A DNA stretch of 64,000 bases, taken from Xanthobacter sp. NM-59 (GTDB taxonomy: Bacteria; Pseudomonadota; Alphaproteobacteria; Rhizobiales; Xanthobacteraceae). The notes beneath the pieces are model-generated. The model searched no databases and was not told where the DNA came from. It saw only the letters and a list, made by a program, of their open reading frames with translations. The position numbers were made by a program, and so were the translations under genes. Positions 52,777 through 61,804 of this stretch are shown here, piece by piece; within the stretch, counting starts at the first letter, position 1; each line of letters begins with the position of its first letter. Where the stretch lies: assembly GCF_021401125.1 (NCBI RefSeq), contig NZ_JACBFQ010000001.1, forward strand, positions 1-64,000. The letters run 5' to 3'.

Positions 52777-53255
52777 GCCTGGGCCTGAGCATTGCTGGCG
52801 GTGTCGCCAGCTATCAGGCCGCGAAGTCCCAGGCGGACGCGCAGAACCAGATGTACCGCGAGAACGCTCGCGACGCGAACAAGGCGGCGGACAACCAGTA
52901 TGCCGCGCTCCAGCACAAGAGCATCCAGGAGCGCAACGCCGCCGACCAGAAGCTCTTCGAGAACAATATAGACGCCCTCCGCGCCCGCTCCCAGGCCCGA
53001 ACTTCGGCTGGCGAGGCGGGCGTGACCGGCCTCTCCGTCAACGCCCTCGTCAATGACCTGTGGGCGCAGCAGGGGCGCCGGGACGACGCAACCATGCAGA
53101 ACTATCAGACGGCGCGGGATGACGCCTACGCCCAGATGGATCAGGTGAAGGCCAACACCCAGTCCCGCATCAATTCCGTGCAGCGGGCCAAGAGCCCCAG
53201 CTTCCTGCCGTTCCTCATCGGCGGCATCTCCGGCGGCCTGGGGGCGTTCGGCTGA
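52749..53255 (+). CDS. Internal virion protein (T7 gp14-like)
   Basis: A 168-residue ejection protein from ATG 52749. It begins MCVAALPLLSLGLSIAGGVA, a hydrophobic start typical of gp14, followed by a long helical region (SQADAQNQMYRENARDANKA, then QHKSIQERNAADQKLFENNI) and a Gly-rich hydrophobic end (FLPFLIGGISGGLGAF). In T7, gp14 forms the outer-membrane part of the DNA-ejection channel. Confidence 0.88.
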   Translation: MCVAALPLLSLGLSIAGGVASYQAAKSQADAQNQMYRENARDANKAADNQYAALQHKSIQERNAADQKLFENNIDALRARSQARTSAGEAGVTGLSVNALVNDLWAQQGRRDDATMQNYQTARDDAYAQMDQVKANTQSRINSVQRAKSPSFLPFLIGGISGGLGAFG

Positions 53256-55510
53256 TGGCCCCATACCGCCGCCAAGAGACAAGAGACCTGGCACCCCCGG
53301 AGCCTCTGTCGGTCGCGCCCGCCCGAGGGGACACCTACGTCCAGCCCGAGCGCCCGGTTCAGAACGACGACATGGCCCGCCTGGGCCAGTCCCTGTCGGC
53401 CTTCTCCGGCGCCCTGGCGGGGCTCTACCGCCGCAATGAGGCGGACCTGAAGCGGCAGGAGGCAGAGCGAAAGAAGCTGGAGAACGATCAGGCGAAGGAG
53501 GCGGCAGCCCGCTACATCGCCAGCTCTTCCAGCACCGAGCTTGCCCAGGGTCTTCGCAACGGCACGGTGCCTTATTATGCGAACCCTGTCGCCAATGGTG
53601 CCTATCAGGCCGCCGTGGGCATCAACGTCGGCAACGAGTTCAGCGATGCGATGAAGGCCGACTTCGGCCCCGGCGGAACCCAGTCGCTCCTCAACCCGGA
53701 CGGAACCCCCGTTGACATCGACCAGCTCATCGCCGATCGCGCGAAGGGCTACATGGACCGCATCCCCACGGGGACGCCCCACGGCGCCGAGAACTTCCAG
53801 CGGTCCGTGGTGGGGCTCCGTGAGCAGCTCCTGAAGGAACAGCAGGGCCAGATCGCCCGGCACAATGCCGACGTGCGGGGCGTCACCATCTCCACCGGCT
53901 TCCGCAACGTGCTGAACGCTCCCGACATGGGGAGCCTTACGCCCGATCAGGTGGCCGAGCGCGTCCGTCAGGCCAAGGCCGAACTGGCGGGAAGCGTCAA
54001 TGGCGCCACCTGGGCGGAGATGAACGACAGCCTCATGGGCGTCCTGAAGACCAGCCTCTCGGACGGCCGGGCCACGCCCCAGGCCGCCCGCAACGTGCTC
54101 GCCATCCTCGACGCGCCCGGCAAGGACGTGAAGACCGGGCAGGCGCTCCCCGCCTTCTCCCAGGACCCGAAGTATGTCGCCGATGCCCAGTCCCTCCGCG
54201 CCGACGCCAACCGGGTGCTCGGCAAGGACTGGGAGGCGCAGCAGAAGGATGGCCTCTTCAAGCAGGCCCAGGCGGCCCTAACGCGCGGGGATGGCTCCTT
54301 CGACGCGGTCCAGGACATCGTCGCTCGGAACCCCTTCACCGGCGAGATGAAGACCTTCGGGGCCAAGGAGATCAAGGACGGGGCCGTTACCTTCCAGGCC
54401 CAGAGCATTCGCTCCCAGGTCGCCAAGCAGTTCCAGGGGCAGCCGCAGAGCGTCATCAACGGCCACGTGTTCGCCGCCCAGGCGGAGCAGTTCGTCCGCA
54501 ACGGGGTGGAGAACCCCGAGTGGAAGGGGTACCTGCACTCGGCAATCCAGTCGGCAGCCAACACCACCTCGCTCACGAACCCCGACGAGCAGCAGCGCAC
54601 GGAGCAGGCCGCGAACCTCTACGAGGCGCTGCGCACCCGCTCCCCCGCCTATGTGAACAACCTCCTGGACGCCAAGGACCGCGACTTCTACGACAGCTAC
54701 CATCTCCTGCGGAAGATGGGGAAGACGAGGCAGGAGGCCATTGAAGGTGCCTCCCGAGCCATCGACCCCGACAGCGCCAACGGCGACCAGATCAAGGCCG
54801 CCTACCAAGAGATCAATGACGCCGTGAAGGGCCTTCGCGACCCGCAGTCCGGCTACATGCCATGGAACTGGAAGGCCAACCCCGTCAACCTCGGAAGCGC
54901 CCAGACCGAGATTACCCGCCGCGCCCAGCTCCTGGTGCGCACTCAGGGCGTCTCCGCCAAGGATGCGGTCAAGGCCGCCGCCGCCAGCATCGGAGAGGAG
55001 GTCCCCGTCATCAACGGGCAGGCGCAGTTCAACCGCTCCTCCTTCCTCTCCATCGGCAAGGAGCCGGTGGTCAACGAGGTGCTCAATCAGGTCTACAAGC
55101 AGTTCCCCAACGACCTGAAGGCCCAGGGCATCGACGGGCCGGGGAACCTTTCGATCCGCTTCGAGAACGGCATCTATCGCGTCATCAACGCCGCGACGGG
55201 TGCGCCCCTCTATTCCGTCAACGGCGACAAGCTCACCTTCACGGACCGGGACCTGAGGAAGACGGACAAGGCCATGAGCTTGGCGGCCAACGCGAAGATC
55301 ATCGACGACCGCAAGCAGGCCGCGCAGTCCCGCGATGCCGGCTTGAAGCTCTTCGAGGGCACCCCTGCGGAACCCATCTTCGACCTCCTCACGAACCCCC
55401 AGAAACCGAACCTGGGCGGCCTTACGGCGGGCTTCAAGGCCCTGGCCGACCCCAACTCCGATGTGAACAAGAACGCCTCCAAGCCCGTGTTTCCGTGGTT
55501 TGGTGAATAA
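53255..55510 (+). CDS. Internal virion protein (T7 gp15-like)
   Basis: A 751-residue ejection protein; same length range as T7 gp15 (747). ATG 53255 overlaps the gp14 stop. Almost wholly helical: ARLGQSLSAFSGALAGLYRR near the N-terminus, RDFYDSYHLLRKMGKTRQEA in the middle and AIDPDSANGDQIKAAYQEIN further on, with a C-terminal region containing NGIYRVINAATGAPLYSVNG. With gp16 it should make the periplasmic and inner-membrane channel and motor for genome entry. Confidence 0.9.
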   Translation: MAPYRRQETRDLAPPEPLSVAPARGDTYVQPERPVQNDDMARLGQSLSAFSGALAGLYRRNEADLKRQEAERKKLENDQAKEAAARYIASSSSTELAQGLRNGTVPYYANPVANGAYQAAVGINVGNEFSDAMKADFGPGGTQSLLNPDGTPVDIDQLIADRAKGYMDRIPTGTPHGAENFQRSVVGLREQLLKEQQGQIARHNADVRGVTISTGFRNVLNAPDMGSLTPDQVAERVRQAKAELAGSVNGATWAEMNDSLMGVLKTSLSDGRATPQAARNVLAILDAPGKDVKTGQALPAFSQDPKYVADAQSLRADANRVLGKDWEAQQKDGLFKQAQAALTRGDGSFDAVQDIVARNPFTGEMKTFGAKEIKDGAVTFQAQSIRSQVAKQFQGQPQSVINGHVFAAQAEQFVRNGVENPEWKGYLHSAIQSAANTTSLTNPDEQQRTEQAANLYEALRTRSPAYVNNLLDAKDRDFYDSYHLLRKMGKTRQEAIEGASRAIDPDSANGDQIKAAYQEINDAVKGLRDPQSGYMPWNWKANPVNLGSAQTEITRRAQLLVRTQGVSAKDAVKAAAASIGEEVPVINGQAQFNRSSFLSIGKEPVVNEVLNQVYKQFPNDLKAQGIDGPGNLSIRFENGIYRVINAATGAPLYSVNGDKLTFTDRDLRKTDKAMSLAANAKIIDDRKQAAQSRDAGLKLFEGTPAEPIFDLLTNPQKPNLGGLTAGFKALADPNSDVNKNASKPVFPWFGE

Positions 55511-55522
55511 CAGCAAGGATTG

Positions 55523-58500
55523 ATGGACGACACCCTCGGCCTTGGGCCGCAAAGCAATATCGAGACGACCGAGTTGCCCGCCCCCGGCCAGGGGGCACCC
55601 CCTTCCACATTCCCCGACGCCGGCCTCCCGGATACACAGGGCGCCGCTCCGGCGGCCCCTGATCCGGCCCCGGCACAATCCCTCCCGGACACCTCCGGGG
55701 CCGACCAGAACCTCCCCCAGCCCACTCAGGCGGCCCCCGGTGTCGATCCCATTCCCGCCCGACCCGGCGACCCCGACCAGACGCCCATCACCCCGGCCCC
55801 TGCGGAGCCTAAGGTTCGGCGGAGAGCCGGGGGGTGGACGGCCTCCGACCCTGCGGTCGAGTACGCGACCCGTGAGGTTCTGACCAAGCAGCGGCAATCT
55901 GCCATCAACGAACTCGCGAACGACCCGGAGCTGCGCTCCTACGTCTTCGGGCTGATGCGGCTGGAGACGGGCGATCACCCCGAGACGGCGATGGAGAACC
56001 TCATCAACCGGTCCGTGATGTACGGGAAGTCGGTTCGTGAGCTGGTCTTCAATGGCGGGAACACCGCAAAGAGCTTCTACGGACCGGTCCGCCGGGGCAT
56101 CGTCCGGCCCGAGCAATCCGGCTCGGCCTATTACCAAAAGGCCATGTCCGCGCTGGAGGACATCGCGGCAGGCAGCAACTACGTCGGTCTGACAACCGAC
56201 CAGGGGATGGAGAATGAGCACGCCTTCGCCGACGCGAACCCGAGCATCGGAGGGAAGATCAAGGTCGGGAATGAGTGGTTCTCCCGCAAGGGGATGGAGG
56301 GCGTCCGCTACGCCCAGAGCACCCAGGCTGAGATTGATAAGCGCGTGGCGGAGCTGCGGAAGAGCGGACTTCCTCTCGACTTCACCGGCCCCAAGACCCA
56401 TTGGGTAGATACGGCCCCGGGCGTCACCCCCGCAGGCTCGCCCGAGGACGTCGCGGCAGGAGTTGCCAAGCGCACCTTCAATCCGCCTCCGACCTTCTGG
56501 CAGACGGTGGAGTCCGCCGCCGACGAGAGCACCACGGCCTACCTGTTTCGCGACAGCCCGGTCTTCGCCCCGGCGCCCGACTATCAGCCAACCACCGAGG
56601 AGCTTGAACAGCGCAAGCAGGGGCTCCCCGAGAAATATTGGGGGCAGCTCCTCGGCGTCTCCCCCGCTCATTCTGACTATCTGACGGCCCAGGCTCACCG
56701 CCAGTACGAGAACGAGCTGAATATCAGCCGGGCCGGATGGACCGGGACGGGCGTGAGACTTGCCGCCGGGATGCTTGATCCGACCGGGCTTGCCGTCGCT
56801 ATCAGCACGGGCGGCCTCGGGGCGGCGGCCGGCGGAGCAATGAAGCTCGGCGCCGTTGGCTCTCGGATCGCGGCCGGGGCTGCGGCGGCTGGGGGAAACC
56901 TCGCACTGACCGCCGGTGAGGACGCCCTCGGTAAGTCCGTGAGCGGTGAGGACTATGCCATGGCGGCCGCTTTCGGCGCCGGCCTGGGCTTCGCCTTCGG
57001 TCCGTTCTCCCGGAACCCGGCGACCGAGGATATTGCAGCCCGTGGATCGGTGGAGGCCAATCGCGTCGTCGCCGACATCCAGCGAGGAACCCCCGTATTC
57101 AGCGGTGGCGAAGGCTCCCTGAGCGCCGCCATGAACCCCGAGAACACCATGCAGTTCTCGAAGGGTGACCTCATGAAGGTGGGGCAGGATGACGCCTCCC
57201 GCACCGCCGTTGAGGCCGCCCGGCCGGACATGGCGGGCCGTGTCGGCTCCTCCAAGAACCCGCTGGCCCGTAAGGTTGGCGAGGCTCTCGGCCTGGACGT
57301 GGTCGGCCGAAAGGACGCCAACGGGGACTTCGTGGTCAACCCGGTGTCGGCCGGCGAGGACAAGCTCCGCATCATGCACGACGCGGATAACCGCTTCTAC
57401 AGCACGGCCTATCCGCAGTTCAAGGAGTGGGCTGACGCCAAGGGCATCCCGTGGTGGAAGTCCTCCATTGCCCCCCGCATGACCCAGGCGTGGGAGGACT
57501 TCGGGGATGCCGTCTCCAACTACACCAGAGACATGCGGCCCGACCGGGATGCGCATTATGACCCCCAGGTGGTCAAGGTCGGAAAGCAGCTCAATGCCCT
57601 CATGGAGGAGCACCGGCAGGGCAACCTCACGCCCCGCGCCGAGACGCCGGACAACCCTGGCCGGGCACTTGCCGGGCGCGAGAACGTCCCCCCGAACAGT
57701 CACTACCTGCCCCGTGTGTGGCGTCTCGACAAAATCAGCAAGATCGACGCGAGTGGAAGGAAGTTCAAGGAGTGGTTCGAGGGCGCTCTCCTCGCCTCCC
57801 ACAAGGAGCTGGGGGACAAGGCCTACACCATCGCCAACGGCGTTTGGGAAAACCTCAACCGCCGCGCCTACGGCCTGGACGAGTTCTTCATGATGTCCCG
57901 CGACGGGGCCACCGCCGACGTCATCCGCTCCGGGATGCGCGACATGGGCCTGTCGGAGGCCGACATCGACGAAATCCTGGCCCGGCTGCCCAAGGGCTCG
58001 AAGCCCGGTTTCATGCACTTCCGTATCGACATCGACGAGAACTACGTCCATCCCCGCACGGGCCTGAAGCTGGGGGACTTCGTCGAGAACAACGCCTTCG
58101 ACCTGTTCGACCACTACAACCACCAAGCATCCGCGTGGCGGGCCGCCGGCCGCATTCAGCTTGTCCGCAAGGATGGCGAGGTGCTCATGGACGGCATCCG
58201 CTCCCGGCAGGAGATGAATAACGTTCTTGAGCAGGTGGCCGCAAAGGGCGCCGAGAGCGGGCAGTCCCCCAAGGAAATTGCAAACGACGTCTCGCTCCTG
58301 AAGGAGGAGTTCGACCGGCTCCTCGGTGTTCCCAGCGAGAATGCCAACACCCGCGTCGCCCAGGGCCTGGAAATCCTGCGCAACCTCGGCACTGCCACGA
58401 TGGGCGGAAACTTCGGCTTGTCGGCAATCCCCGACATGGCCCGCCTCGCGACCATTGGAGGTAAGGCCACCCAGGGTGGTCTTCGCGCCATGCTCCAGCA

Positions 58501-61048
58501 TATGCCGGCCTTCCGCACCCACATTTTGGAAGGGGGCGTTCTGAAGGCCACCGATGACCTTGGACGGGACATCGCGGCCCTGGGCGCCGTGGACGAGTTC
58601 AAGCACCTGTCGGCCCGCCGCGCCCCTGAGGACGGGATGCTCACGGCGCCCATGGATGGCGCCCTGGCGAAGATCGCGGGGGCCACCAAGGCCACCTCGG
58701 ACTTCGTGGTGTCGGCCTCTGGCATGAACGCCATTAACCACCGGGTGCGTGGCGCCGCCCGGCGCATCCTGGCCGACCGGTTCTACCGGGACGCGAAGGC
58801 TGCCTACAAGGGGCTCGGCAAGGCGTCAAAGTCCGTGAAGGCGGTCCGCGACGACATCAAGGCCCAGCTCGTGGCGGCGGGTGTGGCCGAGCGCGAAGCC
58901 AGGATCAATGCCGAGATCGTGTCGGCTCGCTACGCGGCCCGCGCCGAGCGTCTGGGCGAGGATGCTCTCAAGCTCTACCAGAAGGAAGGCATTGAGGTCC
59001 GGTCCGGCAAGTCCCCCGATGTCCTCGGTCCGGGAGAGATGGGGCAGTTCGCCGGTGTACGGGCCAAGACGTCGAACATTGATGACCTGATGATGGCTAT
59101 CGACCTTGAGGGGAAGGGCTTCGGCCCGGACGACATCTGGGCCATCACCGGGTGGGGCAAGGGCAAGGACGGGAAGTGGCGCTTTGAAGTCCCCGACGAT
59201 AAGGGGAAGATCGCCCCCCGCATCAACGAAGCCCTGGATGACGCCGCGCGTGGGGCCGTCATCCGCCTCCGCGACGTCTACAGGTCCCCGGAGCTGGAAG
59301 CTGCCTATCCGAGCTTGTTCGACCTACAGATTAAGCAGGTTCCTGCGGAGATGCAGGACCGAGCGTGGGGCTATTTCGACCACAACACCGGCTCAATCGC
59401 CTTAAGCCCGTTGAGCCCCGACCACCACGGCACGATTCTGCACGAAATACAGCACGCCATCCAGTATCTGGAGGGGCATGGGTATGGCACGGACCCCGAG
59501 TATCTTGCGAAGAGGTGGGGGCTGACCATAGAGGAGGCGAGGGACTTCTACCGGCGGATGTCCGGGGAGGTGGAAAGTCGGTCCACCGAAGTCCGGGGCC
59601 ATATGACTGCCGAGCAGCGTAGGGACCTCCCGCCGTGGTTCACTGGGCCGGGAGCGGAGGACACCCCCCGCAGCCGTCAGTGGGTGATGTATCCCGATGG
59701 CAAGGTCCCCAAGGACCAGTCGGCTGCCCCAACCACTCCCGACAAGTATGCGAAGTTCTTCCAGTCCAACGGCGACGGGTATCGCGGCTCCATCACGTCA
59801 AGCCGGAACAAGGCCGTCATCCAGCTCTTCGAGGAGCGTGACGCCTCCACCTTCATGCACGAGATGGGCCACCAATGGCTGGGCGAAATGATCCAGGATG
59901 CCCAGATCAACAAGGCCGCGAAGAAGGACCTCGACACCGTCCTGAAATGGCTCGGCGTGGACGACGTGTCGAAGATCGGCCGCAAGGAACATGAGCAGTG
60001 GGCGCAGGGCTTTGAGCAGTATCTGCGAGAAGGCAAGGCCCCAACACCCCAGCTCCAGGGCGCCTTCCAGAACTTCCGAGCTTGGCTCGTGCGCATCTAC
60101 CAGTCCGTCAAGGGTCTTGGAACCCCCATCTCCGACGACGTTCGCGGCGTCATGGACCGGATGCTGGCGGGAGACGCCGCCGAGAAGTTTGACCTGTCCA
60201 AGCTCTCCAAGGCCGAGCGGAACCGCCTGAAGTGGTTCGGCATGGATGACGAGATGCTCCCCAGAGTTCTCGCCCAGGTCGCGGAGCACAGCGAGGTGAC
60301 GAGCCACTGGACCGGTGCCAAGCTCTCTCGTCTGCACCCCGAGGAGTGGACCGACCCGGAGGCCAAGACCGCCTTCGCCTCCGCGCTCAACCGCGCCGCC
60401 GGCCGGGCCAGCATGGAGCACGACTTCGGTGCCGGGACGGTCTATGACCGCTCCCCGATCTTCCGGACTTTCGCCCAGCTCCGGCGCTTCGCCCTCAATG
60501 CTTGGCACATGAACATCCTCAATGGATGGGCGATGCGGGATAGTGAGGCGTTCGCCGACGTGGTGTGGTCTACCATGGCTGGAGCGGCGCTCTACGCCGG
60601 GCGCACCCGCATCCAGGCGGCCACCCAGGAGGACCCGCAGAAGTATCTCGACGAGAAGCTCACGCCCGGAGCCATCGCCATGGCGGCCTTCCAGCTCTCG
60701 GCCTACTCCTCTCTCATCCCCGGCCTCGTGGATACCGGCATCGGCATGACCGGCGCCAATCCCATGTTCGGCTATCGGAACTCCGCTCTCCCGTCCGATG
60801 CGTGGTTCGGGAACCCCTCGGTCGCGTTCATCAACAACGTCCTCCGGGTGGCGCCATCCGCGCTCTTCCAGCCCATCATCACGGGCCGGGAACGGTCGCA
60901 GCAGGAATGGAAGCAGCTCCTCTCCGTGCTTCCGTTCTCCAACAACATCGCGGTTCAAGGCGCCTTGAGCCACATGGTCCGCGATGCCCCGCAGAAGCCG
61001 CCGAAGAACTCCGGCTTCGACGTCACGGACTTCCTCCCAGGTTCGTGA
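55523..61048 (+). CDS. Giant internal virion/ejection protein (T7 gp16-like) with two HExxH metallopeptidase motifs
   Basis: A 1841-residue protein, far longer than T7 gp16 (1318). ATG 55523 has AAGGA upstream. A Pro-rich leader (1-100) precedes a cell-wall hydrolase-like domain at about 110-290 (FGLMRLETGDHPETAMENLI, with a likely catalytic Glu), then Gly/Ala-rich hydrophobic stretches at about 423-493. Large helical regions follow. From about 1095 to 1570 the sequence changes character: AVRDDIKAQL..., WAITGWGKGKDGKWRFEVPD, HEIQH at 1307-1311 with GEVESRS after it, and HEMGH at 1446-1450 with FEQYLREGKAPTPQLQGAFQ. Both fit phage polyvalent-protein metallopeptidase modules. The end (about 1600-1841) returns to gp16-like text (ENxLRV-like FINNVLRVAPSALFQPIITG). 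Ejection, wall cutting and possible protein cleavage in the host are inferred. Confidence 0.88.
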   Translation: MDDTLGLGPQSNIETTELPAPGQGAPPSTFPDAGLPDTQGAAPAAPDPAPAQSLPDTSGADQNLPQPTQAAPGVDPIPARPGDPDQTPITPAPAEPKVRRRAGGWTASDPAVEYATREVLTKQRQSAINELANDPELRSYVFGLMRLETGDHPETAMENLINRSVMYGKSVRELVFNGGNTAKSFYGPVRRGIVRPEQSGSAYYQKAMSALEDIAAGSNYVGLTTDQGMENEHAFADANPSIGGKIKVGNEWFSRKGMEGVRYAQSTQAEIDKRVAELRKSGLPLDFTGPKTHWVDTAPGVTPAGSPEDVAAGVAKRTFNPPPTFWQTVESAADESTTAYLFRDSPVFAPAPDYQPTTEELEQRKQGLPEKYWGQLLGVSPAHSDYLTAQAHRQYENELNISRAGWTGTGVRLAAGMLDPTGLAVAISTGGLGAAAGGAMKLGAVGSRIAAGAAAAGGNLALTAGEDALGKSVSGEDYAMAAAFGAGLGFAFGPFSRNPATEDIAARGSVEANRVVADIQRGTPVFSGGEGSLSAAMNPENTMQFSKGDLMKVGQDDASRTAVEAARPDMAGRVGSSKNPLARKVGEALGLDVVGRKDANGDFVVNPVSAGEDKLRIMHDADNRFYSTAYPQFKEWADAKGIPWWKSSIAPRMTQAWEDFGDAVSNYTRDMRPDRDAHYDPQVVKVGKQLNALMEEHRQGNLTPRAETPDNPGRALAGRENVPPNSHYLPRVWRLDKISKIDASGRKFKEWFEGALLASHKELGDKAYTIANGVWENLNRRAYGLDEFFMMSRDGATADVIRSGMRDMGLSEADIDEILARLPKGSKPGFMHFRIDIDENYVHPRTGLKLGDFVENNAFDLFDHYNHQASAWRAAGRIQLVRKDGEVLMDGIRSRQEMNNVLEQVAAKGAESGQSPKEIANDVSLLKEEFDRLLGVPSENANTRVAQGLEILRNLGTATMGGNFGLSAIPDMARLATIGGKATQGGLRAMLQHMPAFRTHILEGGVLKATDDLGRDIAALGAVDEFKHLSARRAPEDGMLTAPMDGALAKIAGATKATSDFVVSASGMNAINHRVRGAARRILADRFYRDAKAAYKGLGKASKSVKAVRDDIKAQLVAAGVAEREARINAEIVSARYAARAERLGEDALKLYQKEGIEVRSGKSPDVLGPGEMGQFAGVRAKTSNIDDLMMAIDLEGKGFGPDDIWAITGWGKGKDGKWRFEVPDDKGKIAPRINEALDDAARGAVIRLRDVYRSPELEAAYPSLFDLQIKQVPAEMQDRAWGYFDHNTGSIALSPLSPDHHGTILHEIQHAIQYLEGHGYGTDPEYLAKRWGLTIEEARDFYRRMSGEVESRSTEVRGHMTAEQRRDLPPWFTGPGAEDTPRSRQWVMYPDGKVPKDQSAAPTTPDKYAKFFQSNGDGYRGSITSSRNKAVIQLFEERDASTFMHEMGHQWLGEMIQDAQINKAAKKDLDTVLKWLGVDDVSKIGRKEHEQWAQGFEQYLREGKAPTPQLQGAFQNFRAWLVRIYQSVKGLGTPISDDVRGVMDRMLAGDAAEKFDLSKLSKAERNRLKWFGMDDEMLPRVLAQVAEHSEVTSHWTGAKLSRLHPEEWTDPEAKTAFASALNRAAGRASMEHDFGAGTVYDRSPIFRTFAQLRRFALNAWHMNILNGWAMRDSEAFADVVWSTMAGAALYAGRTRIQAATQEDPQKYLDEKLTPGAIAMAAFQLSAYSSLIPGLVDTGIGMTGANPMFGYRNSALPSDAWFGNPSVAFINNVLRVAPSALFQPIITGRERSQQEWKQLLSVLPFSNNIAVQGALSHMVRDAPQKPPKNSGFDVTDFLPGS

Positions 61049-61102
61049 TCCCACCGGTGCCCGTCGTCCCTGTGGCGGCGGGCCATCCTCCCCTCGTGAG
61101 AT

Positions 61103-61804
61103 ATGGCCCTCAGTTACGTCACCTACACGGGGGACGGTGTCACCAAGAACTTCGCGGTCCCGTTCCCCTATCTCGAAAAGTCCCACGTCTACCCCACGGT
61201 CGGCGATACCATGCCGGCATTCACGTGGGTCAACGCCCAGACCGTCAGCTTCGCCGTCGCGCCCTCCGCAGGCATCGGCATCAAAATCTTCCGCTCCACC
61301 CCCAAGGTCCTCCCCGTCGTCACCTTCTACAACGACCAAGCAGTGGACGTGGAGCGCTTCAACGATGCCATTCGGCAGGCCCTCTATGTGGCCCAGGAGC
61401 TTGAAGACCTCTCCGGCTCGGTCATCAATCAGTACGTCTCGGCCATCCAGACGGGTGCCTGGTGGTACGACGTCTCGGCGTCGATCCCCTACACCCCGCT
61501 GAAGGGCGAGTACGTCCTCATTCTCCCTGTCGTCCGCGACGTGCAGGTCCCCGCGAACTTCTCCGGGAGCCTTGCCTATGCCGCTACGGCGCCGGCGGAG
61601 AGGGCTCAGGTGTTCTCCATCATGCGGGACCTGACGTCCATCGGGACGCTCACCTTCGCCGTTGGCTCCAGCACCGGCGTGTTCTCTGGAAGCGCTGCGA
61701 GCATTCCCGCCGGGGCCGTGCTCCGCGTGTCCCTCACCTCGGAAGCCGACAGCGTCTTCAAGGACATCGGCATCACCTTGCGCATGACCAGCGCCGACGA
61801 ATGA
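61103..61804 (+). CDS. Short tail-fibre attachment protein (T7 gp17 N-terminal type)
   Basis: A 233-residue protein from ATG 61103. Residues 1-150 match the tail-attachment domain of T7 gp17: YVTYTGDGVTKNFAVPFPYL, FRSTPKVLPVVTFYNDQAVD and VERFNDAIRQALYVAQELED. The last 80 residues are a small beta domain and then it stops, with no receptor-binding shaft. Its stop overlaps the start of the large spike gene, so it probably works as the adaptor onto which that protein docks. Confidence 0.88.
   Translation: MALSYVTYTGDGVTKNFAVPFPYLEKSHVYPTVGDTMPAFTWVNAQTVSFAVAPSAGIGIKIFRSTPKVLPVVTFYNDQAVDVERFNDAIRQALYVAQELEDLSGSVINQYVSAIQTGAWWYDVSASIPYTPLKGEYVLILPVVRDVQVPANFSGSLAYAATAPAERAQVFSIMRDLTSIGTLTFAVGSSTGVFSGSAASIPAGAVLRVSLTSEADSVFKDIGITLRMTSADE

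Noticed and set aside
54278-58741. A 1487-residue open frame on the minus strand under gp15/gp16
   Set aside because: It mirrors the codon pattern of the strongly supported + strand genes in GC-rich DNA, has no recognisable domain and is antisense to conserved virion proteins.
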